From Pseudomonas paraglycinae (lineage in GTDB: Bacteria; Pseudomonadota; Gammaproteobacteria; Pseudomonadales; Pseudomonadaceae), in contig NZ_BQHR01000002.1 in assembly GCF_021601625.1 (NCBI RefSeq), positions 434,001 to 498,000 of the forward strand: 64,000 nt of DNA, read 5' to 3'. Positions within the stretch are counted from its first letter, which is position 1; each line of letters starts with the position of its first letter. This document shows positions 26,321-34,678 of this stretch, one piece after another. The notes below the pieces were generated by a model. That model had not been told where the DNA came from. It ran no database searches and saw only the letters and a program-made list of their open reading frames with translations. The position numbers and the translations under genes are program-made.

Positions 26321-27187
26321 TCATGCGTTCGAGGTTTCCTCCAGCCACTGGCAGAAACTTTGCGCCGCCGATGTGGGCGGGCGTTGCGGGGTGACCAGCC
26401 AATAACCGATCTCGCCGAGCATCGGCGGCGTGTCGAAGGCCGGCACCAGCGCGCCTTCCTTGATCCGCCGTTCGATCATTCGCTGGCGACCCATGGCAAT
26501 GCCCTGACCGGCGACGGCCGCTTCGACGACGATGTTGTAGTCGTGCAGCATGACGCCGGGCACATGAGCCAGATCGATGCCGCTGTGTTGCTGCCAGTCG
26601 ATCCATTCGAACGGCTGGTGCGACTTGGCCATCAGCAACGGCCCGTTGTTCACGCCTTTGGCCTTGAAGGCCGGGCTGCACACCGGCGTCAGGGTTTCAG
26701 CCATGAACCGCCGGGCCTGGACTTTCGGCCAGCCGCCCTTGCCGTAGCGGATCGCCAGATCCACCTCGCCGGCGTCGACATCGGCCAGTTGCACGGCGGG
26801 CAGCAGCTCGACATGGATGTTCGGGTATTTCACGTTGAAATCCGCCAGACGCGGAGCCAGCCACAGGGTTGCGAAAGAGGCGAGCAGACCGATGCGCAGG
26901 GTAGTGGGGCGTTCGCTGCGCAGGTCGTGGGTGGCGGCGGCAATCGCGGTGAGGGCCGGTTGGATTTGCCGGTAATACTGTTCGCCGGCGGGTGTCAGAT
27001 CGATCGCCCGGGTGCGGCGCACGAACAGTCGCTGATCGAGGAATTCTTCGAGTTTGTGCACCTGATGGCTGATCGCGCTTTGGGTCACCGACAGCTCATC
27101 GGCAGCCTTGATGAAACTCAAATGGCGGGCCACGGCCTCAAAGGCGCGCAAGGCCATCAGCGGTGGCAGATCCTGATGCAGGGGCAC
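26321..27187 (-). CDS. LysR-family regulator, GcvA-like
   Basis: 288 residues. DNA-binding domain at 1-65 with LPPLMALRAFEAVARHLSFIKAADELSVTQSAISHQVHKLEEFL, followed by RRTRAIDLTPAG, the GcvA-like signature; the effector domain follows. It is 88 bases upstream of the RidA gene on the same strand and likely controls the RidA-aminotransferase pair. It could also be read through into them. GcvA-like members near PLP enzymes often respond to an amino acid or amine; the effector is unknown here. Confidence 0.9.
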   Translation of the reverse strand: MPLHQDLPPLMALRAFEAVARHLSFIKAADELSVTQSAISHQVHKLEEFLDQRLFVRRTRAIDLTPAGEQYYRQIQPALTAIAAATHDLRSERPTTLRIGLLASFATLWLAPRLADFNVKYPNIHVELLPAVQLADVDAGEVDLAIRYGKGGWPKVQARRFMAETLTPVCSPAFKAKGVNNGPLLMAKSHQPFEWIDWQQHSGIDLAHVPGVMLHDYNIVVEAAVAGQGIAMGRQRMIERRIKEGALVPAFDTPPMLGEIGYWLVTPQRPPTSAAQSFCQWLEETSNA

Positions 27188-27372
27188 GGCGCAGATCCTT
27201 CGGGTTCAGGGCGAGGCGCCGATTGTGCGGGCAAATCCGGTGGGCGGTACATGAATTGTTGTAGAGCGTTTAGGTCAGTGGCTGGTCAGCGCCCGCGTCA
27301 GGCCGCATTATTGGCGCAGTCCTGTCGGTGATCCGGCAGTTGTGATTCAGTCCAAGCGATGCACCGAACGCC

Positions 27373-27534
27373 ATGAGCCAAGACGACAAGCTGATTGACC
27401 TCAACACCGAACGCGCCAAGCGGGTTCATGACCTCAACGAGAAGCGCCTGAATGAAGTTCGCCAGGCTTTCGAGCAGGCCATGCCTTTGGGTAAGCCGAA
27501 GAAAAAGCCGAAAAACAAACCGAAAAAGCGTTGA
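27373..27534 (+). CDS. Small basic-tailed conserved protein
   Basis: 53 residues, MSQDDKLIDLNTERAKRVHD to a lysine/proline-rich tail KPKKKPKNKPKKR. The first two-thirds should form an amphipathic helix (LNTERAKRVHDLNEKRLNEVRQAFEQAM). The tail could bind nucleic acid, but this is speculative. Codon use is typical of the region. It lies 146 bases before ccoM on the same strand, which recurs as I recall in other Pseudomonas. Its start has a poor ribosome site (CGAACGCC). Confidence 0.65.
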   Translation: MSQDDKLIDLNTERAKRVHDLNEKRLNEVRQAFEQAMPLGKPKKKPKNKPKKR

Positions 27535-27679
27535 TCTCCCCTGCATCCGTTGATGCAGGTCAGTTATTTCCCTTCCTTTCCTCCCCATGGTGACCGGCAT
27601 TGATCCCGGTCAATTCCTGCGCCTGCCTGATTGGTTAACTTAGTTCCATCGCAGCAGAGCAGGGGCCAGGAGGCCAGTC

Positions 27680-27796
27680 ATGTTTTTCGATAACGTGGTG
27701 TTTGCCGGGGTCCTGACTGTGGGGCTGATGGTTCTGTTTTTTGCAGGGTTTGGATTTTTTATCTGGAAGGATGCGAACAAGCGCAAGAAGCCTTGA
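27680..27796 (+). CDS. ccoM: cbb3-type cytochrome oxidase microprotein CcoM
   Basis: 38 residues, MFFDNVVFAGVLTVGLMVLF then an aromatic-glycine run and FIWKDANKRKKP: one membrane helix (about 6-29) with a short basic cytoplasmic tail. This matches CcoM, a single-helix subunit seen in the P. stutzeri cbb3-1 oxidase structure, encoded away from the ccoNOP operon. Ribosome site AGGAGG seven bases before the ATG and a strong terminator 35 bases after the stop support expression. Too short for most gene callers. Confidence 0.82.
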   Translation: MFFDNVVFAGVLTVGLMVLFFAGFGFFIWKDANKRKKP

Positions 27797-27828
27797 TTCT
27801 TCCGGGTTTGATGAGCACGCAAGGCATT

Positions 27829-27857
27829 TTGGGCAACTTCGGTTGCCCTTTTTTTTG
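27829..27857 (+). terminator. Rho-independent terminator of ccoM
   Basis: GGGCAAC-TTCG-GTTGCCC followed by eight Ts. A classic UUCG tetraloop terminator. Confidence 0.92.
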
Positions 27858-27909
27858 TGTCTTGGCGGCCTTTGGGCCGACCATGCTTTGGGTGTTTTTT
27901 TGTGAATAT

Positions 27910-28176
27910 CCGTTTTTGCGGGTGTTGCGGCTGGCGGTTCCGCTCTTACAGCGGCTCACTTTTCCAAACGCCGAAAAGTAAGCAAAAGGCTGGGCCCCTG
28001 CGTTCGGCACCTCGCTGTGGCTCGGCGTTCCTTCGTTCCGGGATTCATCCGGGGGCATCGCCTACGGTTTGCTTCGCTGCACCTCCTCTCGATGCATGCG
28101 GCTGCGCCGCACGGTCGCTGCGCTCTCACCCCCGGATAAATCCCTCCACTCAGCCTTCCGATGGGGCCGGCACGTC
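27910..28176. repeat. Long non-coding Pseudomonas-type repeat element
   Basis: A roughly 270-base stretch with features CGGCTCACTTTTCCAAACGC, GTAAGCAAAAGGCTGGGCCC, GGATTCATCCGGGGGCATCG and CACTCAGCCTTCCGATGGGG. From memory the same text recurs in many intergenic regions of Pseudomonas genomes, often mis-called as short proteins (for example a minus-strand frame starting MPPDESRNEGTPSHSEVPN). Only one copy is present here, so repetition is recalled, not shown. No transposase or terminal inverted repeats are visible. Confidence 0.55.
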
Positions 28177-28245
28177 AAAAGCGGTACTCGAGCTAACGCT
28201 CATCGTTTTGAGTGGTGGGAAGCGGAAGCTAACAGCTTTTGCTTT

Positions 28246-28298
28246 GATCGTTCCCACGCTCTGCGTGGGAATGCAGCCCGGGACGCTCCGCGTCCCAT
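28246..28298. repeat. REP-like repeat, copy B (GATCGTTCCCACGC family)
   Basis: GATCGTTCCCACGC then a hairpin TCTGCGTGGGAATGCAGCCC and GGGACGCTCCGCGTCCC; a half-element of the 20968-21080 repeat. Confidence 0.85.
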
Positions 28299-28310
28299 TT
28301 CTGAAGGCAA

Positions 28311-28343
28311 CAAAAAAGGCGTGATCCTTTCGAATCACGCCTT
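28311..28343 (-). terminator. Rho-independent terminator of pit
   Basis: Minus-strand stem AAGGCGTGAT with complement around TCGAAAGG, followed by six Ts (As at 28312-28317). It lies 19 bases beyond the pit stop. Confidence 0.88.
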
Positions 28344-28361
28344 CTTCACTGCAGCGATCTA

Positions 28362-29837
28362 TCAGCTACCCAGCGCCTTCGACGCCAGCCAGAACAGGCC
28401 GGCCGACAGGGCCACGGTGGCTGGCAGGGTCAGGACCCAGGCCAGCAGGATGGTTTTCACCGTGCCGCCTTGCAGGCCGCTTTTGTTGGCGACCATGGTG
28501 CCGGCCACGCCCGAGGAGAGGACGTGGGTGGTGGACACCGGCAGGCTGAAGATGTTGGCCAGGCCGATCAGGCTGGCGGTGGTGATCTGGGCCGACATGC
28601 CTTGCGAGTAGGTCATGCCTTGTTTGCCGATCTTCTCGCCGATGGTCAGTACCACGCGTTTCCAGCCGACCATGGTGCCCAGGCCCAGAGCCAGGGCGAC
28701 CGCCAGAATCACCCAGAACGGGGCGTATTCGGTGGTGGTGGTCAGGTCTTTGCGCAGTTTGTCCAGGTCGGCTTTTTCACGCGGCGCCAGGCCTGGCAGT
28801 TTGCTGACTTTCTTCGCGGTGTCGTCCAGGCAGAGCAGGTAGCGACGCACTTCGATGCGGCTTTCAGCGGACAGCGAGTGGTAGTCCGCCACACCTTTTA
28901 GGGTGTCGAGCAGGGCGGCGATGGTCGGTTCGGTCTGTTGCGGGTTGCAACGGAATTTTTCCGGCAGGTCGCCTTCCACGCTTTTACCCAGGGCCAGGAA
29001 TTCGCCCAGGGTGTCGGCGTTGCGCTTGTAGAACTGGCTCAGGTGCAGGGTCGCGTCGCGAGTGCGTTCGATCTGGTAAGTGGTGCTGTTCAGGTCGAGT
29101 ACGAACTGCGCAGGCACGATACCGATCAGTACCAGCATGATCAGGCCGATACCTTTCTGGCCGTCGTTGGAACCGTGCACGAAGCTCACGGCCATGGCCG
29201 AGATTACCAGGACCAGGCGGTTCCAGAACGGTGGGTGCTTCTTGTCGTCGATCTTGCGGCGCTGTTCCGGCGTCTTGTGCATCTTCGACAGCGGTCGCCA
29301 CCATTTCAGGCCGATCAGCACCAGCGCGGCGATCAGGAAGCCGGCCATCGGCGAGAACACCAGCGAGGCGCCGATATCGATCGCTTTCTGCCAGTTGACG
29401 CCGTCAGCCAGTGGAATTTCGTTGATCAGGGCGTTGGCCAGGCCGACACCGAGGATCGAACCGATCAGCGTGTGCGAACTGGAGGCCGGGATACCGAAGT
29501 ACCAGGTGCCCAGGTTCCAGGCGATCGCGGCGGCGAGCAGCGAGAACACCATTGCCAGACCATGGCCGGTGTTCACGTTGATCAACAGTTCTACCGGCAG
29601 CAGGTGCACGATGGCATACGCCACGCCAACGCCGCCCAGCAGTACGCCGAGGAAGTTGAACACGCCCGAGAAGAACACCGCCAGGTGAGGCGGCATCGCT
29701 TTGGTGTAGATAACAGTGGCTACCGCGTTAGCGGTGTCATGAAATCCATTGATGAACTCGAAGGCGAGGACAAATGTCAGGGCGAGCAGGAGGCTCACAA
29801 GCACCCAGGCATCCAGTCCGCTGAATAAATCGATCAT
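28362..29837 (-). CDS. pit: Low-affinity inorganic phosphate transporter, PiT family
   Basis: 491 residues, about ten membrane segments. PiT signatures are FEFINGFHDTANAVATVIYTK near the start and SFVHGSNDGQKGIGLIMLVLIG in the middle, plus LANIFSLPVSTTHVLSSGVAGTMV near the end. A large soluble loop (about 255-375) separates the two halves, as in E. coli PitA. Imports metal-phosphate with protons. Monocistronic. Confidence 0.94.
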   Translation of the reverse strand: MIDLFSGLDAWVLVSLLLALTFVLAFEFINGFHDTANAVATVIYTKAMPPHLAVFFSGVFNFLGVLLGGVGVAYAIVHLLPVELLINVNTGHGLAMVFSLLAAAIAWNLGTWYFGIPASSSHTLIGSILGVGLANALINEIPLADGVNWQKAIDIGASLVFSPMAGFLIAALVLIGLKWWRPLSKMHKTPEQRRKIDDKKHPPFWNRLVLVISAMAVSFVHGSNDGQKGIGLIMLVLIGIVPAQFVLDLNSTTYQIERTRDATLHLSQFYKRNADTLGEFLALGKSVEGDLPEKFRCNPQQTEPTIAALLDTLKGVADYHSLSAESRIEVRRYLLCLDDTAKKVSKLPGLAPREKADLDKLRKDLTTTTEYAPFWVILAVALALGLGTMVGWKRVVLTIGEKIGKQGMTYSQGMSAQITTASLIGLANIFSLPVSTTHVLSSGVAGTMVANKSGLQGGTVKTILLAWVLTLPATVALSAGLFWLASKALGS

Positions 29838-30212
29838 GAAGGTTTTCTGACCCGGTCATAAGGGGGCGCGATTATGCCAGAAAAGACTGGAAATCGATCC
29901 CCTACCTGCTCATCGGTAAGCGTCTTCGCCAAATTAATTTGTATCAAGGTGCATTACCCAAGCTTTTTACAGGGTTTTGCAAGGTGTTGATTCCATTGAT
30001 AAAAATGCGAGACGCCGGCGGATTGGCCGGTTGTCGGGAGGGGGCTGAAACTTGTATGAAATATCTGAGAAACGCGTCTGACATGCTCCAGACCTGTGCA
30101 CTACAGGGGAGTTGGCCGCTGCCCGCGGGTAGCGGGCGCGCAAGGCATCGTCAGTCCACCGTGCTTGTAACCCGGTGAGTACGCTTACCCTTGAAAGTCT
30201 CAAAGGAAGGCA
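29838..30212. promoter_or_regulatory. pit upstream region
   Basis: 375 bases between pit and the next minus-strand gene. A -10-like CATAAT (complement of 29871-29876) lies about 35 bases before the pit ATG; its -35 partner is poor. The middle is AT-rich (AAATTAATTTG). A 79-codon plus-strand frame (29939-30178) has no recognisable product and is not called. Confidence 0.4.
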
Positions 30213-30413
30213 TCACGGCTCTTCGGCTTTGAGTTCCTCTTCCATTTTTTTCAGTTCTTGCTGGAAGACCTGATCCTGAACGGTAGGGCGTTTTCGCCAG
30301 GCTTTGCGTTCTGGTTCGGGCTGGGCGGCGTAGGTGGTGACTTCCCCGCCGTAAACTTCCTTGTAACGTTGTTCCTGGCGCTCAAGTTCCGCGCGCAGTT
30401 CGTCTTTCGTCAC
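30213..30413 (-). CDS. Small charged conserved protein
   Basis: 66 residues from a GTG at 30413 ([20 protein letters not shown]), preceded by CAGGTAG. It continues [23 protein letters not shown] and ends [16 protein letters not shown]; highly charged, two helices, no cysteine, no membrane segment. The frame stays open upstream to 30710, but that part looks non-coding, so the GTG is preferred. Similar small proteins occur in other Pseudomonas; function unknown. Confidence 0.65.
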   Translation of the reverse strand: MTKDELRAELERQEQRYKEVYGGEVTTYAAQPEPERKAWRKRPTVQDQVFQQELKKMEEELKAEEP

Positions 30414-31055
30414 AGTGCTACCTGTATGAGTTGAGATAAATGTCTGGTGAACGCACTGCAACGAATCATTTAACCGGTTCACCAACAAGCGCTCGCCCGG
30501 ACAGGCAGCGGTGTTGTCGCGAAGACGGTCAGGACTTCCATGTTGCAGGCGGCTACGGCACCAGATTAAAACTGACGCAGCATCAGTTTCCTGTTTCAGC
30601 GAGCGCGCTGGCGGTGCATGAATAATGAGCATCAGGCGCTGGCCGGGGCCGGCAGCGATGGACATCGCGCCAGCGGGTGGCACCGTCGGCAAATAAAAGC
30701 GCGGTGTCACTAAGGTGCATTATAGCGGCCGAATCGGGATTGCCTATCTTTGCCAAGTTAAAAACGGTTCTGAATGTGTGATTGTTTTGTGACGTGCAAC
30801 TTTCATCAATAGTTGCATCGTCGTTGCGCAGTGTTTGATTTCTGGCGCCATTTAGTCGGACAACTAAGGCGCTTAAACCGCACCGGCGTTCCAAGTTCAA
30901 ATCCGTTCCGCACTGCCTTAACGAGGAGACGAGGGCGATTGCGATTATCGGTCGACGGTTCGATAATCGCCCGGTGTTGGCGGTCTGTCGCTTGTGTATC
31001 CGCCAGCGAGCCGCTTGTATAGCCGTTGATCCGAACAAGAAAAAAAGGACCTGAC
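30414..31055. promoter_or_regulatory. 642-base intergenic region upstream of pcaR
   Basis: The part up to about 30710 shows nothing I can assign. From about 30740 it is AT-richer and must carry the pcaR promoter. A PcaR-type inverted repeat lies at 30941-30972 (listed separately). Confidence 0.5.
30941..30972 (+). promoter_or_regulatory. PcaR operator upstream of pcaR
   Basis: GCGATTATCG (30941-30950) and CGATAATCGC (30961-30970) are a perfect ten-base inverted repeat with a ten-base spacer; the right half reads GTTCGATAATCGCCC, one base from the PcaR site GTTCGATAATCGCAC known from P. putida. It lies about 85 bases before the pcaR start, consistent with autoregulation. Confidence 0.8.
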
Positions 31056-31898
31056 ATGAACGATCAAATGCGCAATTCCTTCACCTCGGTAGCGCCGCCG
31101 ATCGTCGCTTCGCCGGCCAAGCGTATCCAGGCCCTGACCGGTGATCCGGATTTCATGACCTCCTTGGCCCGCGGCCTGGCGGTGGTGCAGGCGTTTCAGG
31201 AGCGCAAGCGCCACCTGACCATCGCCCAGATCAGCCATCGCACGGAAATTCCCCGCGCCGCCGTGCGCCGTTGCCTGCACACGCTGATCAAGCTCGGCTA
31301 CGCCACCACCGACGGGCGCACTTATTCGCTTCTGCCCAAAGTGCTGACTCTCGGTCACGCCTATCTGTCTTCGACGCCGCTGGCGGTCTCGGCCCAGCCG
31401 TACCTCGACCGCATGAGCGAGCAACTGCACGAGGCCTGCAACATGGCCACGCTGGAAGGCGACGACATTCTCTACATCGCCCGTTCGGCCACCACTCAGC
31501 GTCTGATTTCGGTGGACCTCTCGGTGGGCGGGCGTTTGCCGGCGTACTGCACGTCCATGGGGCGGATTCTGCTGGCGGCGCTGGACGACACCTCGCTGCG
31601 CGAATACCTCGACCACGCCGAATTGGTGGCCAAGACCAGCCGCACGATTCACACCCCTGACGCCTTGCTCGAATGCCTGCAGGAAGTGCGGCAGCAGGGC
31701 TGGTGCATCGTCGATCAGGAACTGGAGCAGGGCCTGCGTTCGATTGCCGTGCCGGTCTACGACGCTTCCGGCCAGGTAGTGGCCGCGCTCAACGTCAGCA
31801 CCCACGCCGGTCGCGTCAGCCGCACCGAGCTGGAGCAGCGCTTTCTGCCGGGTCTGTTGAGCGCCAGCCGCGACCTCAGTGCGCAATTGTTTGCCTGA
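31056..31898 (+). CDS. pcaR: IclR-family regulator PcaR of the beta-ketoadipate pathway
   Basis: 280 residues from the ATG at 31056 with AAGGA nine bases upstream. An N-terminal extension is followed by DFMTSLARGLAVVQAFQERKRHLTIAQISHRTEIPRAAVRRCLHTLIKLGYA, the IclR winged helix (about 34-95), then the effector domain (GAF-like) ending ALNVSTHAGRVSRTELEQRFLPGL. PcaR binds beta-ketoadipate and activates pca genes. It heads the pca cluster, and PcaR-type sites precede pcaR, pcaK and pcaI. Confidence 0.95.
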   Translation: MNDQMRNSFTSVAPPIVASPAKRIQALTGDPDFMTSLARGLAVVQAFQERKRHLTIAQISHRTEIPRAAVRRCLHTLIKLGYATTDGRTYSLLPKVLTLGHAYLSSTPLAVSAQPYLDRMSEQLHEACNMATLEGDDILYIARSATTQRLISVDLSVGGRLPAYCTSMGRILLAALDDTSLREYLDHAELVAKTSRTIHTPDALLECLQEVRQQGWCIVDQELEQGLRSIAVPVYDASGQVVAALNVSTHAGRVSRTELEQRFLPGLLSASRDLSAQLFA

Positions 31899-31906
31899 TG
31901 AAGCTG

Positions 31907-31938
31907 TTCGATAAACGCACAGAGTTGCGTTTATCGAA
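31907..31938 (+). promoter_or_regulatory. PcaR-type operator upstream of pcaK
   Basis: TTCGATAAACGCA (31907-31919) and TGCGTTTATCGAA (31926-31938) form a perfect 13-base inverted repeat with a six-base spacer. Its left half extends to GTTCGATAAACGCAC, matching the PcaR site but for two bases. It begins right after the pcaR stop, 255 bases before the pcaK start. Confidence 0.75.
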
Positions 31939-32193
31939 TTGACGCTAAAACCCCCGGATCATTAATGTCGCGGCAGCGTCATCCGGCGCGAATGTGAATG
32001 AGCCCGCCGGATTGTCGACTCTCATAATAATGACAAGAGGCAACTTCCCATGCGCACGTTCCCCGACTGTCGCCGCTCCCGTTCCTGTTGCCGGTATTAG
32101 CGCAACGCCTGATTTCTTCCTTATATAGTTGTGACCGTGCCGCTCTCTGGCCGGCCGCCGTTCGACTGCGTTTTCTTGCGTGGAATAAAAATA

Positions 32194-33540
32194 ATGAACC
32201 AGCCTCAGTCCGCTGTAGGTCACTGCCTCGATGTGCAGTCCTTCATCAACGCCCAACCGATCTCGCGCTATCAATGGCGAGTGGTGATTCTGTGTTTCCT
32301 GATTGTGTTCCTCGATGGCCTCGACACCGCGGCCATGGGTTTTATTGCGCCGGCCCTGTCCCAGGACTGGGGCATCGACCGCGCCAGCCTCGGCCCGGTG
32401 ATGAGCGCCGCGCTCATCGGTATGGTCTTCGGCGCGTTGGGCTCCGGGCCGTTGGCTGACCGCTTCGGGCGAAAAGTCGTACTGGTCGGCGCGGTGTTTC
32501 TGTTCGGTGCTTTCAGTCTGGCGTCGGCCTACGCCACCAATGTTGATCAACTGCTGGTGCTGCGTTTCCTGACCGGTCTGGGGCTGGGCGCCGGCATGCC
32601 GAACGCCACCACGCTGCTGTCGGAATACACCCCCGAGCGTAAAAAGTCGCTGCTGGTGACCAGCATGTTCTGCGGCTTCAACCTCGGCATGGCCGGAGGC
32701 GGATTCATCTCGGCCAAGTTGATCCCGGCATTCGGCTGGCACAGCCTGTTGCTGATTGGCGGGATCCTGCCGCTGATCCTCACCGTGGTGCTGCTGCTCT
32801 GGCTGCCGGAGTCGGCGCGTTATCTGGTGGTGCGCAATCGCGGCACCGACAAGGTGCGCAAGACCCTCGCACCCATTGATCCTGCCATCGTCGCGCAGGC
32901 CGCGAGTTTCAGCGTGCCGGAACAGAAAACCGTCAAAGCGCGCAACGTGTTTGCGGTGATTTTCTCGGGCACCTACAGCGTCGGCACGTTGCTGCTGTGG
33001 CTGACCTACTTCATGGGCCTGGTCATCGTGTACCTGCTGACCAGTTGGCTGCCGACGCTGATGCGCGACAGTGGCGCGAGCATGGAGCAGGCAGCGTTTA
33101 TCGGCGCATTGTTCCAGTTCGGCGGGGTGTTGAGCGCGGTCGGCGTAGGCTGGGCGATGGACCGGTTCAATCCGCACAAGGTCATCGGCATTTTCTACCT
33201 GCTGGCCGGGGTGTTTGCCTACGCCGTGGGGCAGAGCCTGGGCAACATCACGCTGCTGGCGACGCTGGTGCTGGTGGCGGGCATGTGCGTCAACGGTGCG
33301 CAATCGGCGATGCCGTCGCTGGCGGCGCGGTTTTATCCGACGCAGGGCCGGGCGACCGGTGTGTCGTGGATGCTCGGGATCGGCCGGTTTGGCGCGATTC
33401 TCGGGGCGTGGATGGGCGCGACCCTGCTGGGGTTGGGCTGGAATTTTGAGCAGGTGCTGACGGCGCTGGTGATTCCGGCCGGGCTGGCCACGGCAGCGGT
33501 GGTGATCAAGGGCCTGGTCAGTCACGCGGACGCGACCTGA
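32194..33540 (+). CDS. pcaK: 4-hydroxybenzoate/protocatechuate MFS transporter PcaK
   Basis: 448 residues from the ATG at 32194, exactly the length of P. putida PcaK; a longer frame from 32131 is rejected. Aromatic acid:H+ symporter family: DGLDTAAMGFIAPAL in helix 1 carries the essential acidic motif, GPLADRFGRKVVLVG is the loop 2-3 motif, and PESARYLVVR precedes the central loop. Twelve membrane segments. It takes up 4-hydroxybenzoate and protocatechuate and contributes to chemotaxis to them in P. putida. Probably transcribed from the operator-bearing promoter at about 31.9 kb. Confidence 0.94.
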   Translation: MNQPQSAVGHCLDVQSFINAQPISRYQWRVVILCFLIVFLDGLDTAAMGFIAPALSQDWGIDRASLGPVMSAALIGMVFGALGSGPLADRFGRKVVLVGAVFLFGAFSLASAYATNVDQLLVLRFLTGLGLGAGMPNATTLLSEYTPERKKSLLVTSMFCGFNLGMAGGGFISAKLIPAFGWHSLLLIGGILPLILTVVLLLWLPESARYLVVRNRGTDKVRKTLAPIDPAIVAQAASFSVPEQKTVKARNVFAVIFSGTYSVGTLLLWLTYFMGLVIVYLLTSWLPTLMRDSGASMEQAAFIGALFQFGGVLSAVGVGWAMDRFNPHKVIGIFYLLAGVFAYAVGQSLGNITLLATLVLVAGMCVNGAQSAMPSLAARFYPTQGRATGVSWMLGIGRFGAILGAWMGATLLGLGWNFEQVLTALVIPAGLATAAVVIKGLVSHADAT

Positions 33541-33552
33541 GTTTCATTGCAG

Positions 33553-33656
33553 GATCGTTCCCTCGTCGAACTGGCTTCAGAGGTTGCTTCGCGCTCGGCT
33601 CCGGAAGGACGCGGAGCGTCCCGGGCTGCATTCCCACGCAGAGCGTGGGAACGATC
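33553..33656. repeat. REPIN-like repeat, copy C (GATCGTTCCCACGC family)
   Basis: Starts GATCGTTCCC and ends CAGAGCGTGGGAACGATC, with GGACGCGGAGCGTCCCGGGC inside; the full inverted pair is kept though the left arm has diverged (CCCTCGTCGAACTGG). It follows pcaK and may end its transcript. Confidence 0.8.
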
Positions 33657-33686
33657 AGTGACGGAACGATAGGTTGATAACAATCT

Positions 33687-33719
33687 GTTCGATAAACGAA
33701 CACTCAGTCGATTATCGGA
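33687..33719 (+). promoter_or_regulatory. PcaR-type operator upstream of pcaI
   Basis: GTTCGATAAACGAAC (33687-33701) followed by CGATTATCGGA (33709-33719), an imperfect inverted pair with the same half-sites as the pcaR and pcaK operators. It lies about 105 bases before pcaI and after the repeat that separates pcaK, so pcaIJF-HG is likely its own PcaR-activated transcript. Confidence 0.78.
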
Positions 33720-33820
33720 TTGTTTGGCGAAAATCAGCGGCTTAATCTTCAGTGACTCCGGCGCAGAACCTCGCGCCTTTTTATCACTGGCGATTCATTA
33801 CAAAAACGGGAGCCCGCTCC

Positions 33821-34678
33821 ATGGCTGAGATCCTTTCGCTGCACGACGCGGTGAAGCAATTCGTCAACGACGGCGACACCGTCGCGCTCGAAGGTTTCAC
33901 TCACCTGATCCCTACGGCGGCGGGTCATGAAATCATTCGTCAGGGCAAGAAAGATCTGACCCTGGTGCGGATGACGCCTGACCTGATCTACGACCAACTG
34001 ATCGGCGCCGGCTGTGCACGCAAGCTGATCTTCTCCTGGGGCGGCAACCCTGGCGTGGGTTCGCTGCACCGTCTGCGCGACGCGGTCGAGAAGCAATGGC
34101 CGCATGCGCTGGAAATCGAAGAACACAGCCACGCCGACCTGGCCAATGCCTACGTCGCCGGCGCCTCCGGCCTACCGTTCGCGGTACTGCGGGCCTACGC
34201 CGGTTCCGACCTGCCGAAGGTCAACCCGCTGATCAAATCCGTAACGTGCCCGTTCACCGGTGAAGTGCTGGCGGCGGTGCCGTCGGTGCGTCCGGACGTG
34301 ACCGTGATCCACGCCCAGAAGGCCGACCGTCAGGGCAACGTGCTGCTGTGGGGCATCCTCGGCGTGCAGAAAGAAGCCGCACTGGCCGCCAAGCGTTGCA
34401 TCGTCACCGTCGAAGAAATCGTCGACAACCTCAACGCCCCGATGAACGCCTGCGTGCTACCGACCTGGGCCTTGAGCGCGGTCTGCCATGTACCCGGTGG
34501 CGCGCATCCGTCCTACGCCCACGGTTACACCGAACGTGACAACCGTTTCTATCAGGCGTGGGATCCGATCGCCCGCGACCGTGAGACGTTTACCGCGTGG
34601 ATCAACGAATACATCCATGGCTGCGCTGACTTCAGCGAGTTCCAGGCCAAGTTGGCCGCTGCTTCGGAGGCCAAGTAA
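33821..34678 (+). CDS. pcaI: 3-oxoadipate CoA-transferase subunit A
   Basis: 285 residues from the ATG at 33821 (GGGAG eight bases before). Family I CoA-transferase alpha subunit: GDTVALEGFTHLIPTAAGHEIIRQGKKDLTLVRMTPD, then GAGCARKLIFSWGGNPGVGSLHRLRDA. With PcaJ it moves CoA from succinyl-CoA to 3-oxoadipate. The stop overlaps the pcaJ start by one base (TAATG), so the two are coupled. Confidence 0.95.
   Translation: MAEILSLHDAVKQFVNDGDTVALEGFTHLIPTAAGHEIIRQGKKDLTLVRMTPDLIYDQLIGAGCARKLIFSWGGNPGVGSLHRLRDAVEKQWPHALEIEEHSHADLANAYVAGASGLPFAVLRAYAGSDLPKVNPLIKSVTCPFTGEVLAAVPSVRPDVTVIHAQKADRQGNVLLWGILGVQKEAALAAKRCIVTVEEIVDNLNAPMNACVLPTWALSAVCHVPGGAHPSYAHGYTERDNRFYQAWDPIARDRETFTAWINEYIHGCADFSEFQAKLAAASEAK

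Larger units (their letters stand above)
27797..28361. other. 565-base intergenic block between ccoM and pit
   Basis: Holds in order: the ccoM terminator, a long repeat-like element (27910-28176), a GATCGTTCCCACGC-family repeat (28246-28298) and the pit terminator (28311-28343). Several frames are open across it, but their products are low-complexity and none has a convincing ribosome site. Confidence 0.75.

Noticed and set aside
29939-30178. 79-codon plus-strand frame upstream of pit
   Set aside because: No family, no ribosome site, low-complexity residues.
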